Source of the DNA: an uncultured Porphyromonadaceae bacterium
Lineage (GTDB): Bacteria; Bacteroidota; Bacteroidia; Bacteroidales; Muribaculaceae
Length of the DNA stretch: 29,884 bases
Assembly: GCA_937892215.1 (NCBI GenBank)
Contig: CALAVE010000081.1
Location: 1 to 29,884 of the forward strand
Direction: 5' to 3'
In this document: in pieces, positions 1 to 8,353 of the stretch
Layout: each line of letters opens with the position of its first letter
How positions within the stretch are numbered: position 1 is the stretch's first letter
The notes under the pieces: model-generated
What the model was told of the DNA's origin: nothing
Databases searched by the model: none
Seen by the model: only the letters and a program-made list of their open reading frames with translations
Translations under genes and position numbers: made by a program

Positions 1-482
1 TTGCCCGACACCTGCTTGGCATGGATGCCGGCAGGGTAGGTGAGCCAGTCGTGTGAGTGAATTATGTCGAAGTCCACTGTGCGTGCTATCACTCCTGCCA
101 CTATCGAGTAGTTGTTTATCTCCTCCAGCAGGTTGTCGGGGTATCGGCCTGAGAACTCAATGCATCCCAGATCGTTGGTGTTCATGTAGTTGAAGTCGCT
201 GTAGATGTGGTCGCGCAAGTCGTAGTAGAGTTGCGGATCCATTACATTGCCTATGCGGCTCTGCACATAGTCCCAGTTGACATCTCGCCATGCCACGGGC
301 GTACAGTTGGCACCTATGATTTTGGCGAAGTCTTTAGGCTCGTCACCCCAGGGCTTGGGAATCACGAATGTTATATCCATGTTGCCATTCTCGGCCATTC
401 CCTTTGAGAGGCCGAAACTGGCTGTTCCAAGTCCGCCGAGGATGTGGGGAGGGAATTCCCATCCAAACATTAAAGCTTTCAT
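1..482 (-). CDS. Glycosyltransferase, glycogen/starch synthase-like (partial, C-terminus missing)
   Basis: The gene starts at the ATG complement of 480-482 and runs off the left edge, so only the first 160 residues are visible. The protein begins MKALMFGWEFPPHILGGLG, the typical nucleotide-sugar-binding N-terminus of GT4/GT5 glycosyltransferases (the GG loop that follows the first strand), and further on has the stretch FDIIHSHDWLTYPAG, also typical of the GT-B N-terminal domain. Proteins of this exact kind are known in Bacteroides, where they sit next to a glycogen debranching enzyme and a GH57 amylase, and are taken to act in synthesis or remodelling of glycogen in the cytoplasm. It lies 35 bases downstream of the debranching enzyme gene on the same strand and is probably cotranscribed with it. 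The family call is firm; the precise acceptor and donor are not shown by the sequence. Confidence 0.85.
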   Translation of the reverse strand, partial: MKALMFGWEFPPHILGGLGTASFGLSKGMAENGNMDITFVIPKPWGDEPKDFAKIIGANCTPVAWRDVNWDYVQSRIGNVMDPQLYYDLRDHIYSDFNYMNTNDLGCIEFSGRYPDNLLEEINNYSIVAGVIARTVDFDIIHSHDWLTYPAGIHAKQVSG

Positions 483-517
483 AGTTTTTCCTATATATTA
501 TTTCTCGTTTCGAGAGA

Positions 518-2464
518 TTATACATCCAAGTTTTTAAGCATTCGCAACACCTGGAGCACACCGCCCACGTTGGCGGCGAAACTCACAGCGCCTCGGCCTA
601 TGAATGGCGGGTTGCCGTCGTAGAGCTCCGACAACGTGCCTATTCCGCCCTGCGTCATCTCGTCCTCTATGCCTATCATCATGCGCTCCACGAACGAAAG
701 GCCGCCCAGACCGAATATCTTGATGTAAGCCAGACAGTAGAATCCCAGCAGCCACGGACGTGCCGAGCCGTTATAGTAGGCGTATTCACGCTCTTCGGGG
801 TTGCCCAGATACCACGGGTTGTAACCATAGCTCTTGGGGCTGAGTGTCCTGAGCCCCTTGGGCGTGAGCAACTCGCGCGTAACCACGTCCAGAATTGACT
901 TGCGCTGGCGGCGGTTGAGAGGTGAATAGTCAATTCCTGCTGCAATCATCATGTTCGGTCTCACGCTTAGGTCGGTATATGTTCCGTCCACGTAGTCGTA
1001 GGCATATCCGTAGTCGTTGATGAATGTCTCGGGGAACGAAAGCTTCACCTTGTCGGTGATTTCTTTCCAGCGTTCCACATCGGCTGCGTGTCGCTTACTG
1101 TCGGCATAAAGTTCCTGCGCGAACATCAGAGCGTTGTACCATAGTGCGTTAAACTCTATCAGGTAGCCTGTGCGTGGAATGAGTGGTGTGCCGTCGGGCT
1201 TGGTCGAGTTCATCCACGACATCGGCCTGCGTGTCCCGTCGGTAGCCACAAGGCCGTTGTCATCCACGTGCAGGTTGGGGTGACGACCGTCTATGATAAA
1301 GTTCAGCGCGTCTTTTACAAACTTGCCGTAGCGTTTCAGCGCAGTCTCATTGCTTGTGTCCTTGGAATAGCGCTGAACGGCCCAAATTGCCCACAACGGC
1401 ACGTCGGGCAGGTCTATGCCCTGCAGATGCTTGTCGGGCTGTCCATCGGCCATCCACCGTGTGAGTGAGGCGGCTCCGGTGTCCATGATGTCCTCAAAGT
1501 CGGGACGGTGATGGTTGCTCAGTGTGCAGCCGGGCAGGGCTATGAACTCATCGCGTGCCCGAATCTTGAACCACGGATAGCCGGCCAGAATGTAGTGCCC
1601 GTCGGCATTAGTGATGTAGAACTGCTTTGCGCTGTTCTTAAGGCAGTTGTAGAAACTGGTGCGCGGTGTGCGAGTGGCAATCTCGTCCTCATACATCTTG
1701 GCCAGGTTACGGGTGTTCACCTCATCGAGTCCGGCTGAGAAGAAAATGCTTTCGCCTTTCTTGATGTCCACCTCAAAGTAGCCCGGAACGTAGAGGTCCT
1801 CTTTGTAAGGAATGCCGCGCTCCTGGTCTTTCTGGTACTCAATGCCCTTATACCAGTGCGGGTCGAATACGAACCGGGGTTTGTGGGTGAACTGCATAAA
1901 CAGGGTGGGGTACCCTTCGTACATACAGGTGGCGATGCCGTTGTTCACCTCTGTGTAGTCGCGGCTGGCAACGCTGTTCTCAATACACAACTCATTGGCG
2001 TTGCGGAATGCCAAGAACGGCCGGAACTGCAGCGTGGTCTTTGAGTGGGCATCCACCAGTGTGTAACGGATTACGATGCGATTCTCACGGGTGATGAAAA
2101 TCTTCTCGCGTTTCAGAATCACTCCGCCCACACGGAATGTGTGGGTGGGCACCTTTTCGCAGTCGTATTCACGGATATACTTGTGACCGTTGGGGCTGTA
2201 GCAGTTGTCGTTATACTTGTGCAGACCCAGATTGAACGGCGCTCCGTGCTGTATCACCGTCTCATCGAGCGAGGAGAGCAGTACGTGGCTGTCGTCGTCC
2301 AGTTCAGGAATGGGAATCACGAGCAGGCCGTGCTGTTTCCTGGTGTTGCAGCCCACGATGGTGGTACAGTGATATGCGCCCGACTGATTGGTGCGAAGCA
2401 TCTCCCTCGGGAGTGATTCCTCGAGGTTAATCATCAGGTTTTTATCAAATTTTAGATAACTCAT
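518..2464 (-). CDS. Glycogen debranching enzyme (amylo-alpha-1,6-glucosidase, GH133-like)
   Basis: A 648-residue cytoplasmic protein with no signal peptide. Residues about 20-250 form the N-terminal beta-sandwich domain of bacterial/archaeal debranching enzymes, and residues about 270-640 the (alpha/alpha)6 glucoamylase-like GDE_C domain. Visible family motifs are ARDEFIALPG near 303-312, EFNALWYNAL at 437-446 and LSELYDG at 611-617; E437 and E613 lie in the conserved acidic motifs of the active-site region. The family hydrolyses alpha-1,6 branch points left on limit dextrins of glycogen. It is upstream of a glycogen synthase-like glycosyltransferase (35-base gap), which supports a glycogen role. 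The gene has its own predicted promoter in the 104-base gap after lpdA, with a short perfect palindrome in its leader. No oddity in length or motifs. Confidence 0.92.
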   Translation of the reverse strand: MSYLKFDKNLMINLEESLPREMLRTNQSGAYHCTTIVGCNTRKQHGLLVIPIPELDDDSHVLLSSLDETVIQHGAPFNLGLHKYNDNCYSPNGHKYIREYDCEKVPTHTFRVGGVILKREKIFITRENRIVIRYTLVDAHSKTTLQFRPFLAFRNANELCIENSVASRDYTEVNNGIATCMYEGYPTLFMQFTHKPRFVFDPHWYKGIEYQKDQERGIPYKEDLYVPGYFEVDIKKGESIFFSAGLDEVNTRNLAKMYEDEIATRTPRTSFYNCLKNSAKQFYITNADGHYILAGYPWFKIRARDEFIALPGCTLSNHHRPDFEDIMDTGAASLTRWMADGQPDKHLQGIDLPDVPLWAIWAVQRYSKDTSNETALKRYGKFVKDALNFIIDGRHPNLHVDDNGLVATDGTRRPMSWMNSTKPDGTPLIPRTGYLIEFNALWYNALMFAQELYADSKRHAADVERWKEITDKVKLSFPETFINDYGYAYDYVDGTYTDLSVRPNMMIAAGIDYSPLNRRQRKSILDVVTRELLTPKGLRTLSPKSYGYNPWYLGNPEEREYAYYNGSARPWLLGFYCLAYIKIFGLGGLSFVERMMIGIEDEMTQGGIGTLSELYDGNPPFIGRGAVSFAANVGGVLQVLRMLKNLDV

Positions 2465-2498
2465 AATGTATCAAGAATGTTAATTAGTTGAATGTTCA

Positions 2499-2511
2499 GT
2501 GTTTGAAACAC
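2499..2511. promoter_or_regulatory. Perfect palindrome in the leader of the debranching enzyme gene
   Basis: GTGTTTGAAACAC: two 6-base arms around one central base. It lies between the predicted -7 box (2533-2540) and the start codon (2464), where a bound repressor would block transcription. Function as an operator is inference only. Confidence 0.3.
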
Positions 2512-2532
2512 CTGCCTATTACAGATAGTTTA

Positions 2533-2564
2533 CGAAATTACGCAATAATTATCGGATTGACAAG
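2533..2564 (-). promoter_or_regulatory. Predicted Bacteroidetes-type promoter for the debranching enzyme gene
   Basis: On the minus strand: -33 CTTG (2561-2564), a 20-base spacer, then -7 TAATTTCG (2533-2540), one base off the TAnnTTTG consensus. The leader would be about 65 bases. The -33 box overlaps none of lpdA, which ends at 2569. Confidence 0.5.
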
Positions 2565-2568
2565 TATT

Positions 2569-3915
2569 TCATTGGAAAAATTGCCGTGCGGCCGATGCCA
2601 CAACTTCGCCCAGAGTGGGGTGCCCGTGAATGGCTGTTGCCACATCATCCACCTTAAGGCCGGCTGCCATGACCGTAGCCACTTCCTGTATGAGGTCGGC
2701 AGCGTGCGCTCCGCAGATGTGGCATCCCAGCACCTTGCGGGTGTCGTTGTCCGCTATCAGTTTCACCAGTCCGTCGGGCTCGCCCATAGCCACGGCTTTG
2801 CCGTTGCTGCGGAAGAAAGCCTTCTTGGCCGTGAAGTTTAGTCCGGCAGCCTCGCACTGTTCCTCTGTTGCGCCCACCATGGCCAGTTCTGGGGTTGTGA
2901 ACACAGCGCTTGGCACCACGTCCAGCCTTGTGCCGCATTTCACGCCGGTGATGTGGTTGATTGCCACCATTCCTTGGGCTGTGGCTGCGTGGGCAAGCAT
3001 ACACTTGCCGTTCACATCACCTATGGCGTAGATTCCGGGCACGCCGGTTTGCATATTCTCGTCCACTACGATGCCTCCGCGCGAAATCTCAACGCCTACC
3101 TCTGCGGCTCCCTGTGGTATCACCGGACGGCGACCCACTGCCATCAGCACCGTCTGGGCGCTCACTTGCAGTTGTTTTCCTTTCTGCTCATAGCAAACGC
3201 TGATTAGTTCGCCGTCGCGCTTGAGCGATGTTACGGCTGCACCGGTGGCAAAGTTGATACCTTTCTTCGACAGTGTCTGTCTCAATCGCTTGGCAATGTC
3301 TTTGTCGAACGGCGGAAGGATTTCCTTGCAGTATTCCACCACTGTCACTTCCGTGCCGAAACTGTGGAATATTCCTGCAAATTCCATGCCTATTACTCCA
3401 CCGCCTATTATGCATAGGCTCTGTGGCAACTCGCTCAGTTGCAGAAGTTGGTCACTGGATATAGCCAGGTCGGCTCCTTCAATGGGTAGGGCGCGAGGTG
3501 CCGAGCCGGTGGCTATTACCATGTTTTGTGCCGTGTGTTCCTCGCCTTCCACTGTCACTGTGCGGGGCGATGTGATTATCGCCTCACCGTGGGCAACGGT
3601 GATTTTTGGGTTGGATAGCATCATGGCAACTCCTTCGCGCAGTTGAGCCACCACCGCGTCTTTTCGCTTCATGGCGGTTGCGAAGTTGAAACGCACGTTG
3701 TCCATCTCTATGCCGAATGTGCTCGCTTCGCGCAGGTCGCTCATCAGCGTGGAGTTTCGGCACAGTGCCTTTGTGGGAATGCAGCCTCGGTTCAGGCAGG
3801 TGCCGCCCAGCAGGTCTTTTTCCGCTATCAGTACGCTCAGCCCGCGGCTTGCGGCCTCGGCGGCCATTTCGTAACCGCCGGGGCCTGCGCCTATTATTAT
3901 CAAGTCATGATTCAT
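2569..3915 (-). CDS. lpdA: Dihydrolipoyl dehydrogenase (glycine cleavage L-protein)
   Basis: A 448-residue FAD flavoprotein that reoxidises dihydrolipoyl groups with NAD+. The N-terminus has the FAD-binding GAGPGG (9-14), followed by GGTCLNRGCIPTK with the redox-active cysteines C40 and C45. An NAD-binding GGGVIG motif lies in the middle, then YAIGDVNG of the FAD domain, and the C-terminal HPTLGE (H432 to E437) supplies the His-Glu pair of the dimer-interface active site. All key residues are present. It is the last gene of the glycine cleavage operon, 53 bases after gcvPB, which indicates that it serves as L-protein; it could also serve 2-oxoacid dehydrogenases. Length and domain order are normal for the family. 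Confidence 0.94.
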   Translation of the reverse strand: MNHDLIIIGAGPGGYEMAAEAASRGLSVLIAEKDLLGGTCLNRGCIPTKALCRNSTLMSDLREASTFGIEMDNVRFNFATAMKRKDAVVAQLREGVAMMLSNPKITVAHGEAIITSPRTVTVEGEEHTAQNMVIATGSAPRALPIEGADLAISSDQLLQLSELPQSLCIIGGGVIGMEFAGIFHSFGTEVTVVEYCKEILPPFDKDIAKRLRQTLSKKGINFATGAAVTSLKRDGELISVCYEQKGKQLQVSAQTVLMAVGRRPVIPQGAAEVGVEISRGGIVVDENMQTGVPGIYAIGDVNGKCMLAHAATAQGMVAINHITGVKCGTRLDVVPSAVFTTPELAMVGATEEQCEAAGLNFTAKKAFFRSNGKAVAMGEPDGLVKLIADNDTRKVLGCHICGAHAADLIQEVATVMAAGLKVDDVATAIHGHPTLGEVVASAARQFFQ

Positions 3916-3921
3916 ATCTCA

Positions 3922-3960
3922 ATCTGTAAATTGCAGATGATTCTCAGTGGCAATATTGCC
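3922..3960. repeat. Two inverted repeats in the gcvPB-lpdA gap
   Basis: The 53-base gap between gcvPB and lpdA contains a perfect 12-base palindrome, GGCAATATTGCC (3949-3960), and an ATCTG/CAGAT stem with a 7-base loop (3922-3938). They could mark an RNA processing or attenuation point inside the operon; no U-run follows, so a full terminator is unlikely. Confidence 0.35.
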
Positions 3961-3968
3961 GTTATTTG

Positions 3969-5453
3969 TTACAATTCGCTCTGTGTCAGTTCGGCGTAAG
4001 TCACAATCTGTTTGAGCGCAGCCTTTGTGTCGTCGAGGCGACGCACCGGCGTGTGATGCGGAGCCGACTTCACCAGTTCGGGGTCGCTGGCGGCTTCGGC
4101 GGCTATGGCTTTCATCACACCTATGAACTCGTCCAGGGTTTCCTTGCTCTCGTTCTCCGTTGGCTCTATCATCATTGCCTCGTGGAACAGGAGCGGGAAA
4201 TAGATGGTGGGAGCGTGGAACCCGTAGTCGAGCAGACGCTTGGCCACATCCAGTGTGGTGACTCCGGTACTCTTGTCTTTCAGTCCGTTGAACACAAACT
4301 CGTGCTTGCACACACCCTGCAGTGGCAATTCGTAGCAGTCCTTGAGCGACTCCTTGATGTAGTTGGCGTTGAGTGTTGCCAGTGGACCAACTTGTGCCAG
4401 GTTCTCGCGCCCCAGCGTCAGAATGTAGGTGTATGCCCGCATAATCACGCTGAAGTTGCCCAAGAACGATGAAATGCTTCCCAGAGCCGTATCTGTGCTC
4501 TCAATGCTGTACTGGTACCATCCGTCGTTCTCTGTGCGTTTAACGCGTGGATTGGGCAGGAACTGCTCCAGCCCGGCTCTCACGCCCACGGGGCCGCTGC
4601 CGGGGCCGCCACCGCCATGGGGCGTGGAGAATGTCTTGTGCAGGTTGATGTGCATTATGTCGAACCCAAGGTCGCCGGGGCGGCATTTGCCCAGCATGGG
4701 GTTCAGGTTTGCGCCGTCGTAGTACATAAGGCCGCCGCAGTCGTGCACCAGTTTGGCAATTTCGGCTATGTTGTGCTCAAATATTCCCAGCGTGTTGGGG
4801 TTGGTCATCATCATGCCGGCTATTGTGTCGTTGAGTAGCGGACGCAGGTCGTCCACATCCACTGTGCCGTCGGGACGGCTCTTAACCACCACCACTTCCA
4901 GTCCGCACACTGCGGCACTGGCAGGGTTGGTTCCGTGGGCCGAGTCGGGAACAATCACTTTTGTGCGCTTGTCGTCACCGCGGCTGGCATGATATGAGCG
5001 CATCACCATCAGTCCGGTGAGCTCACCGTGTGCCCCTGCGTACGGGTTGAGCGTGAACTCGCTAAGGCCTGAAATCTCGGCCAGGCTATGCTGCAGGTTA
5101 TAATATACTTCCAGCGCGCCCTGCACGGTGTCGATTTGCTGAAGCGGATGCAGGTTGCTGAATGCCGGCAACGAGCATATCTCCTCATTGATTTTGGGAT
5201 TATACTTCATTGTGCACGAGCCTAACGGGTAGAAGCCGGTATCCACTCCAAAGTTGTTGTTGCTCATATTGGTGTAGTGCCTCACCACGGTCAGTTCATC
5301 CACCTGTGGCAGTGCCGGTGGCTCCTGTCGGAGAAGGTTTTCGGGCAGTTCACTTATGGAATGGTCATTGAACTGGTTCTCGGGCAGCGAATATCCGCAG
5401 CGTCCCTCTTTCGACAGTTCAAATATGAGTTTGCCGTAATATGTGTTGTTCAT
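3969..5453 (-). CDS. gcvPB: Glycine dehydrogenase (decarboxylating) subunit 2, P-protein
   Basis: The C-terminal half of the split P-protein, 494 residues. It carries the PLP-binding lysine, K273 in NLHKTFSTPHGGGGPGSGP, together with the glycine-rich loop that follows. Upstream PLP-fold motifs include DSAHGTNPASA and YYDGANLN. With GcvPA it decarboxylates glycine and loads the aminomethyl group onto the lipoyl arm of GcvH. The start codon overlaps the gcvPA stop in an ATGA (5450-5453), so translation of the two subunits is probably coupled, as expected for a 1:1 complex. The length fits subunit 2 of two-subunit P-proteins; many bacteria have a single fused GcvP instead. Confidence 0.95.
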   Translation of the reverse strand: MNNTYYGKLIFELSKEGRCGYSLPENQFNDHSISELPENLLRQEPPALPQVDELTVVRHYTNMSNNNFGVDTGFYPLGSCTMKYNPKINEEICSLPAFSNLHPLQQIDTVQGALEVYYNLQHSLAEISGLSEFTLNPYAGAHGELTGLMVMRSYHASRGDDKRTKVIVPDSAHGTNPASAAVCGLEVVVVKSRPDGTVDVDDLRPLLNDTIAGMMMTNPNTLGIFEHNIAEIAKLVHDCGGLMYYDGANLNPMLGKCRPGDLGFDIMHINLHKTFSTPHGGGGPGSGPVGVRAGLEQFLPNPRVKRTENDGWYQYSIESTDTALGSISSFLGNFSVIMRAYTYILTLGRENLAQVGPLATLNANYIKESLKDCYELPLQGVCKHEFVFNGLKDKSTGVTTLDVAKRLLDYGFHAPTIYFPLLFHEAMMIEPTENESKETLDEFIGVMKAIAAEAASDPELVKSAPHHTPVRRLDDTKAALKQIVTYAELTQSEL

Positions 5454-6802
5454 TTCTGTACCTCCTCTTCTGAATCAATGTAATACTTAACGGTTTCAAT
5501 CAGTGCGTCGATTTCGGCCTTGCTGCGCATCTCAGTCACGCACAGAAGCAGGGTGTCGTCGCCGATTTTGAGACCGGCCTGCATACCGAGCTCAGCGCAG
5601 TAGTCCTGCAGACTGTCGATGTCAAGCGATGTCTTTAGGGTGAACTCATTGAGGAATGGCTTGCCGGGGAACGCCGGCGTGAATTTGCCGGTCTTGCACA
5701 GTTCGTCGGCAAGGTAGTGCGCGCCGCTGTAGCCCAGTTCATTCACATCTTTCAGTCCCTTGCTGCCCATCAGTGCCATATAGATGGTGACATAGAGCGC
5801 CATCAGGCTCTCGTTGGAGCAGATGTTGCTCGTGGCTTTTTCGCGGCGGATATGCTGCTCGCGTGCCTGAAGTGTGAGTACGAACGCACGCTTGCCGTCG
5901 GCATCGGTGGTGGCTCCCACTATGCGTCCTGGCATCTTGCGTATCAGTGCCTTGCGTGTCGCGAGGAATCCCACGTACGGGCCGCCGAAGTTCATGGGTA
6001 TTCCCAGACTCTGACCATCGCCCACCGCTATGTCGGCATCCCACTCTCCGGGCGACTTGATGGCACCCAGTGCGCTGGCCACACAGTTCATAATCAGCAG
6101 TGTCTTGTGGCTGTGACAGAAATCGGCCCAGCCTGTATAGTCCTCCACTATGCCGTAGAAGTTAGGCGCGGCCACTATTACGCCGGCCACATCATCGGCC
6201 GCCACTTTGCGCTCAAAGTCCTCGCGGCTGGTGACTCCGTATTCCTCCGCTATGGTCTCCACCGTAATGCCGTGAAACTTGGCGTAGGTTTCCACCACGC
6301 GGGTCACGATAGGATTGAGCGTGGCCGATACGAGCACCTTGTTGCGCTTCTTCGCCGCCGACACGGCCATCATCATGGCCTCAGCCGTGGCTGTGCAGCC
6401 ATCGTACATCGAGGCGTTGCTCACCTCCATCCCGGTGAGGGTGGCTATCATGCTCTGATACTCAAATATATACTGGAGCGTGCCTTGTGAAATCTCGGCC
6501 TGATAGGGGGTGTAGGACGTGAGGAACTCGCTGCGGCTGATAATGGAACTTATCACCGAAGGAGAGTAGTGGTCATAGCATCCGGCTCCCACAAAGCAGG
6601 TGAGTGGACGGTTGTATTCGCTAAGGTCATTGAAGAACTGACGAATCTCCACTTCGCTCATGGCTTTCGGCAACTCGTACTCGCGCTTTAGCACCAGTTC
6701 CTCGGGGATGTCCTTGTAGAGGTCGTCGAGCGACTTCTCTCCGCAGGTGTTCAGCATTGCCCTGATGTCGTCGGGCGTATGCGGAAAATACTTGTAACTC
6801 AT
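5450..6802 (-). CDS. gcvPA: Glycine dehydrogenase (decarboxylating) subunit 1, P-protein
   Basis: The N-terminal half of the split P-protein, 450 residues, a PLP fold-type I domain that lacks the Schiff-base lysine; that lysine is supplied by GcvPB. Recognisable family stretches are FVGAGCYDHYSPSVI, YTPYQAEISQGTLQ, YDGCTATAEA and LGIPMNFGGPYVGF, all typical of GcvPA. It follows gcvH by 33 bases and overlaps gcvPB by 4 bases. The protein is cytoplasmic with no added domains, and the length is normal for the family. Confidence 0.95.
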   Translation of the reverse strand: MSYKYFPHTPDDIRAMLNTCGEKSLDDLYKDIPEELVLKREYELPKAMSEVEIRQFFNDLSEYNRPLTCFVGAGCYDHYSPSVISSIISRSEFLTSYTPYQAEISQGTLQYIFEYQSMIATLTGMEVSNASMYDGCTATAEAMMMAVSAAKKRNKVLVSATLNPIVTRVVETYAKFHGITVETIAEEYGVTSREDFERKVAADDVAGVIVAAPNFYGIVEDYTGWADFCHSHKTLLIMNCVASALGAIKSPGEWDADIAVGDGQSLGIPMNFGGPYVGFLATRKALIRKMPGRIVGATTDADGKRAFVLTLQAREQHIRREKATSNICSNESLMALYVTIYMALMGSKGLKDVNELGYSGAHYLADELCKTGKFTPAFPGKPFLNEFTLKTSLDIDSLQDYCAELGMQAGLKIGDDTLLLCVTEMRSKAEIDALIETVKYYIDSEEEVQK

Positions 6803-6835
6803 TTCGTGTCAGTTAAGTGAGTGGTTGCGTGTTAA

Positions 6836-7216
6836 TTACTCGCCTATGAATGTCTTGTAAGCCTCGGCATCCATGAGGCCTTTCAGCTCATCGTCATCGC
6901 TGAGTTGAACCTTGATAATCCAGTTCGCGTACGGGTCTTTGTTCACAAGTCCCGGCTCGTCTTCCAAGGCTTCGTTCACTTCAACCACAGTTCCGCTTAC
7001 GGGGCTATTGAGGTCGCTGGCAGCCTTCACGCTTTCCACCGCACCGAACTCGGCTCCGGCTTCCACCTCGTCGTCCACTTCGGGCATATCCACATACACC
7101 ACGTTACCCAACTCGTGCTGAGCGTAATCGGTGATGCCGATGTAGCCAAACTCGCCTTCCACTTTCACGTATTCGTGTGATTCGCTGTAAAACAGACCGT
7201 CTAAAATCTTGCTCAT
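6836..7216 (-). CDS. gcvH: Glycine cleavage system H-protein
   Basis: A small acidic 126-residue lipoyl carrier that shuttles the aminomethyl intermediate between P-, T- and L-proteins. The lipoylation site is K64 in GAVESVKAASDL, preceded by the usual ITDYAQHELGNVVYVDMP segment and followed by SPVSGTVVEVNE. It sits between gcvT (30-base gap) and gcvPA (33-base gap). The leader is AT-rich with no Shine-Dalgarno. lplA at the head of the same operon can attach lipoate to this lysine. All expected residues are present. Confidence 0.97.
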   Translation of the reverse strand: MSKILDGLFYSESHEYVKVEGEFGYIGITDYAQHELGNVVYVDMPEVDDEVEAGAEFGAVESVKAASDLNSPVSGTVVEVNEALEDEPGLVNKDPYANWIIKVQLSDDDELKGLMDAEAYKTFIGE

Positions 7217-7246
7217 AATTTCAATTTTATTTTTAATGTTATTATG

Positions 7247-8347
7247 TTATTTCTTGTAACTTTTCTTATAGAATTTCTTCTTCACCACCGTTGCTGGGAA
7301 GAATTTCTTGCGGATGTGGACGCGCAGAGGGGTGTCCAGGGCTGCGTATTCGGCGTCAACCAGGGCCATGGCTATGCTCTTATCCACCGAGATTCCGTGA
7401 TACCCCGTGGTAACGGTTCCAACCACCTTGTTGTCGTCATCGGCGGTGACAATCTCGTAGCCGTGGCGAGGAATGGCCTTGTCGGCAAGTTCCAGCCCCA
7501 CCAGCTTCTGTGCCACCCCTTCGGCCTTCTGCAGGGCCAGGGCCTCTTTGCCTATAAATTCCTCCTTGTCCAGTTTCACGAAAAATCCCAGACCGGCCAT
7601 GATGGGGGAGATGTCCTCACTCAGCTCGTCGCCATAGAGAGGAAGACCTACCTCAAAGCGAAGTGTGTCGCGGCATCCCAGTCCACATGGCTGAACACCG
7701 GCGGCAATCAGATCGTCCCACATTGTGCGGATTGTCGCGTGAGAGGCGTAGATTTCAAATCCGTCCTCACCGGTATATCCGGTGCGGCTCACTATTATTT
7801 TCTCGCCCTCAAGTTCTGCTACGCTGAACGTGTAGAACGCCAACTCGGCACACTTCAGATGCAATGTGTGCTCCAACTGATACTCTGCTTCCGGACCTTG
7901 AACAGCAAGCTGCCCATATCGGTCGCTCTGGTGATCCACTTTCACGTCAAATCCGTCGGTTTGGCCGTTAATCCACTCCACGTCCTTGTCGATGTTGGCG
8001 GCGTTAATCACAAGGAAAAAGTCGTTCTCATCCATTTTATACACCAGCAGGTCATCCACGGTGCCTCCGTTGGGGTAGCACATCATTCCGTAGAATATCT
8101 TGCCTGGCTCGGCTCCTGTGATGTCGTTGGTGAAGATATGATTCACAAAGCGCTCAGCATCGGCACCGGTGACTTCCACCTCGCCCATGTGCGACACGTC
8201 GAATACGCCCACGTGCTCCCTCACAGCATTGTGCTCAGTCACTATGTCGGCATACTGTATGGGCATGTCAAATCCGCCGAACGGACTCATCAGGGCTCCC
8301 AGAGCCACGTGCTTGTCGTGTAAGCAGGTTGTTTTTAGTTCACTCAT
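7247..8347 (-). CDS. gcvT: Aminomethyltransferase, glycine cleavage T-protein
   Basis: A 366-residue tetrahydrofolate-dependent enzyme that takes the aminomethyl group from GcvH, releases ammonia and forms 5,10-methylene-THF. Family motifs are DVSHMGEVEVTG, GGTVDDLLVY at 94-103 (the D98-D99 pair includes the conserved acidic residue of the folate site), and SRTGYTGEDGFEIY in the second half. The C-terminal end is unusually rich in lysine (KKFFPATVVKKKFYKKSYKK), a basic tail that looks extended relative to typical GcvT. The start is 6 bases after the lplA stop, so it is clearly in the same transcript. Confidence 0.95.
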   Translation of the reverse strand: MSELKTTCLHDKHVALGALMSPFGGFDMPIQYADIVTEHNAVREHVGVFDVSHMGEVEVTGADAERFVNHIFTNDITGAEPGKIFYGMMCYPNGGTVDDLLVYKMDENDFFLVINAANIDKDVEWINGQTDGFDVKVDHQSDRYGQLAVQGPEAEYQLEHTLHLKCAELAFYTFSVAELEGEKIIVSRTGYTGEDGFEIYASHATIRTMWDDLIAAGVQPCGLGCRDTLRFEVGLPLYGDELSEDISPIMAGLGFFVKLDKEEFIGKEALALQKAEGVAQKLVGLELADKAIPRHGYEIVTADDDNKVVGTVTTGYHGISVDKSIAMALVDAEYAALDTPLRVHIRKKFFPATVVKKKFYKKSYKK

Positions 8348-8353
8348 AGTTCT

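Noticed and set aside
5717..6490. 257-codon open frame on the plus strand
   Set aside because: Antisense to gcvPA; histidine-rich nonsense composition typical of a shadow frame.
7244..8323. 359-codon open frame on the plus strand
   Set aside because: Antisense to gcvT, which has clear family motifs; no start context or domain.
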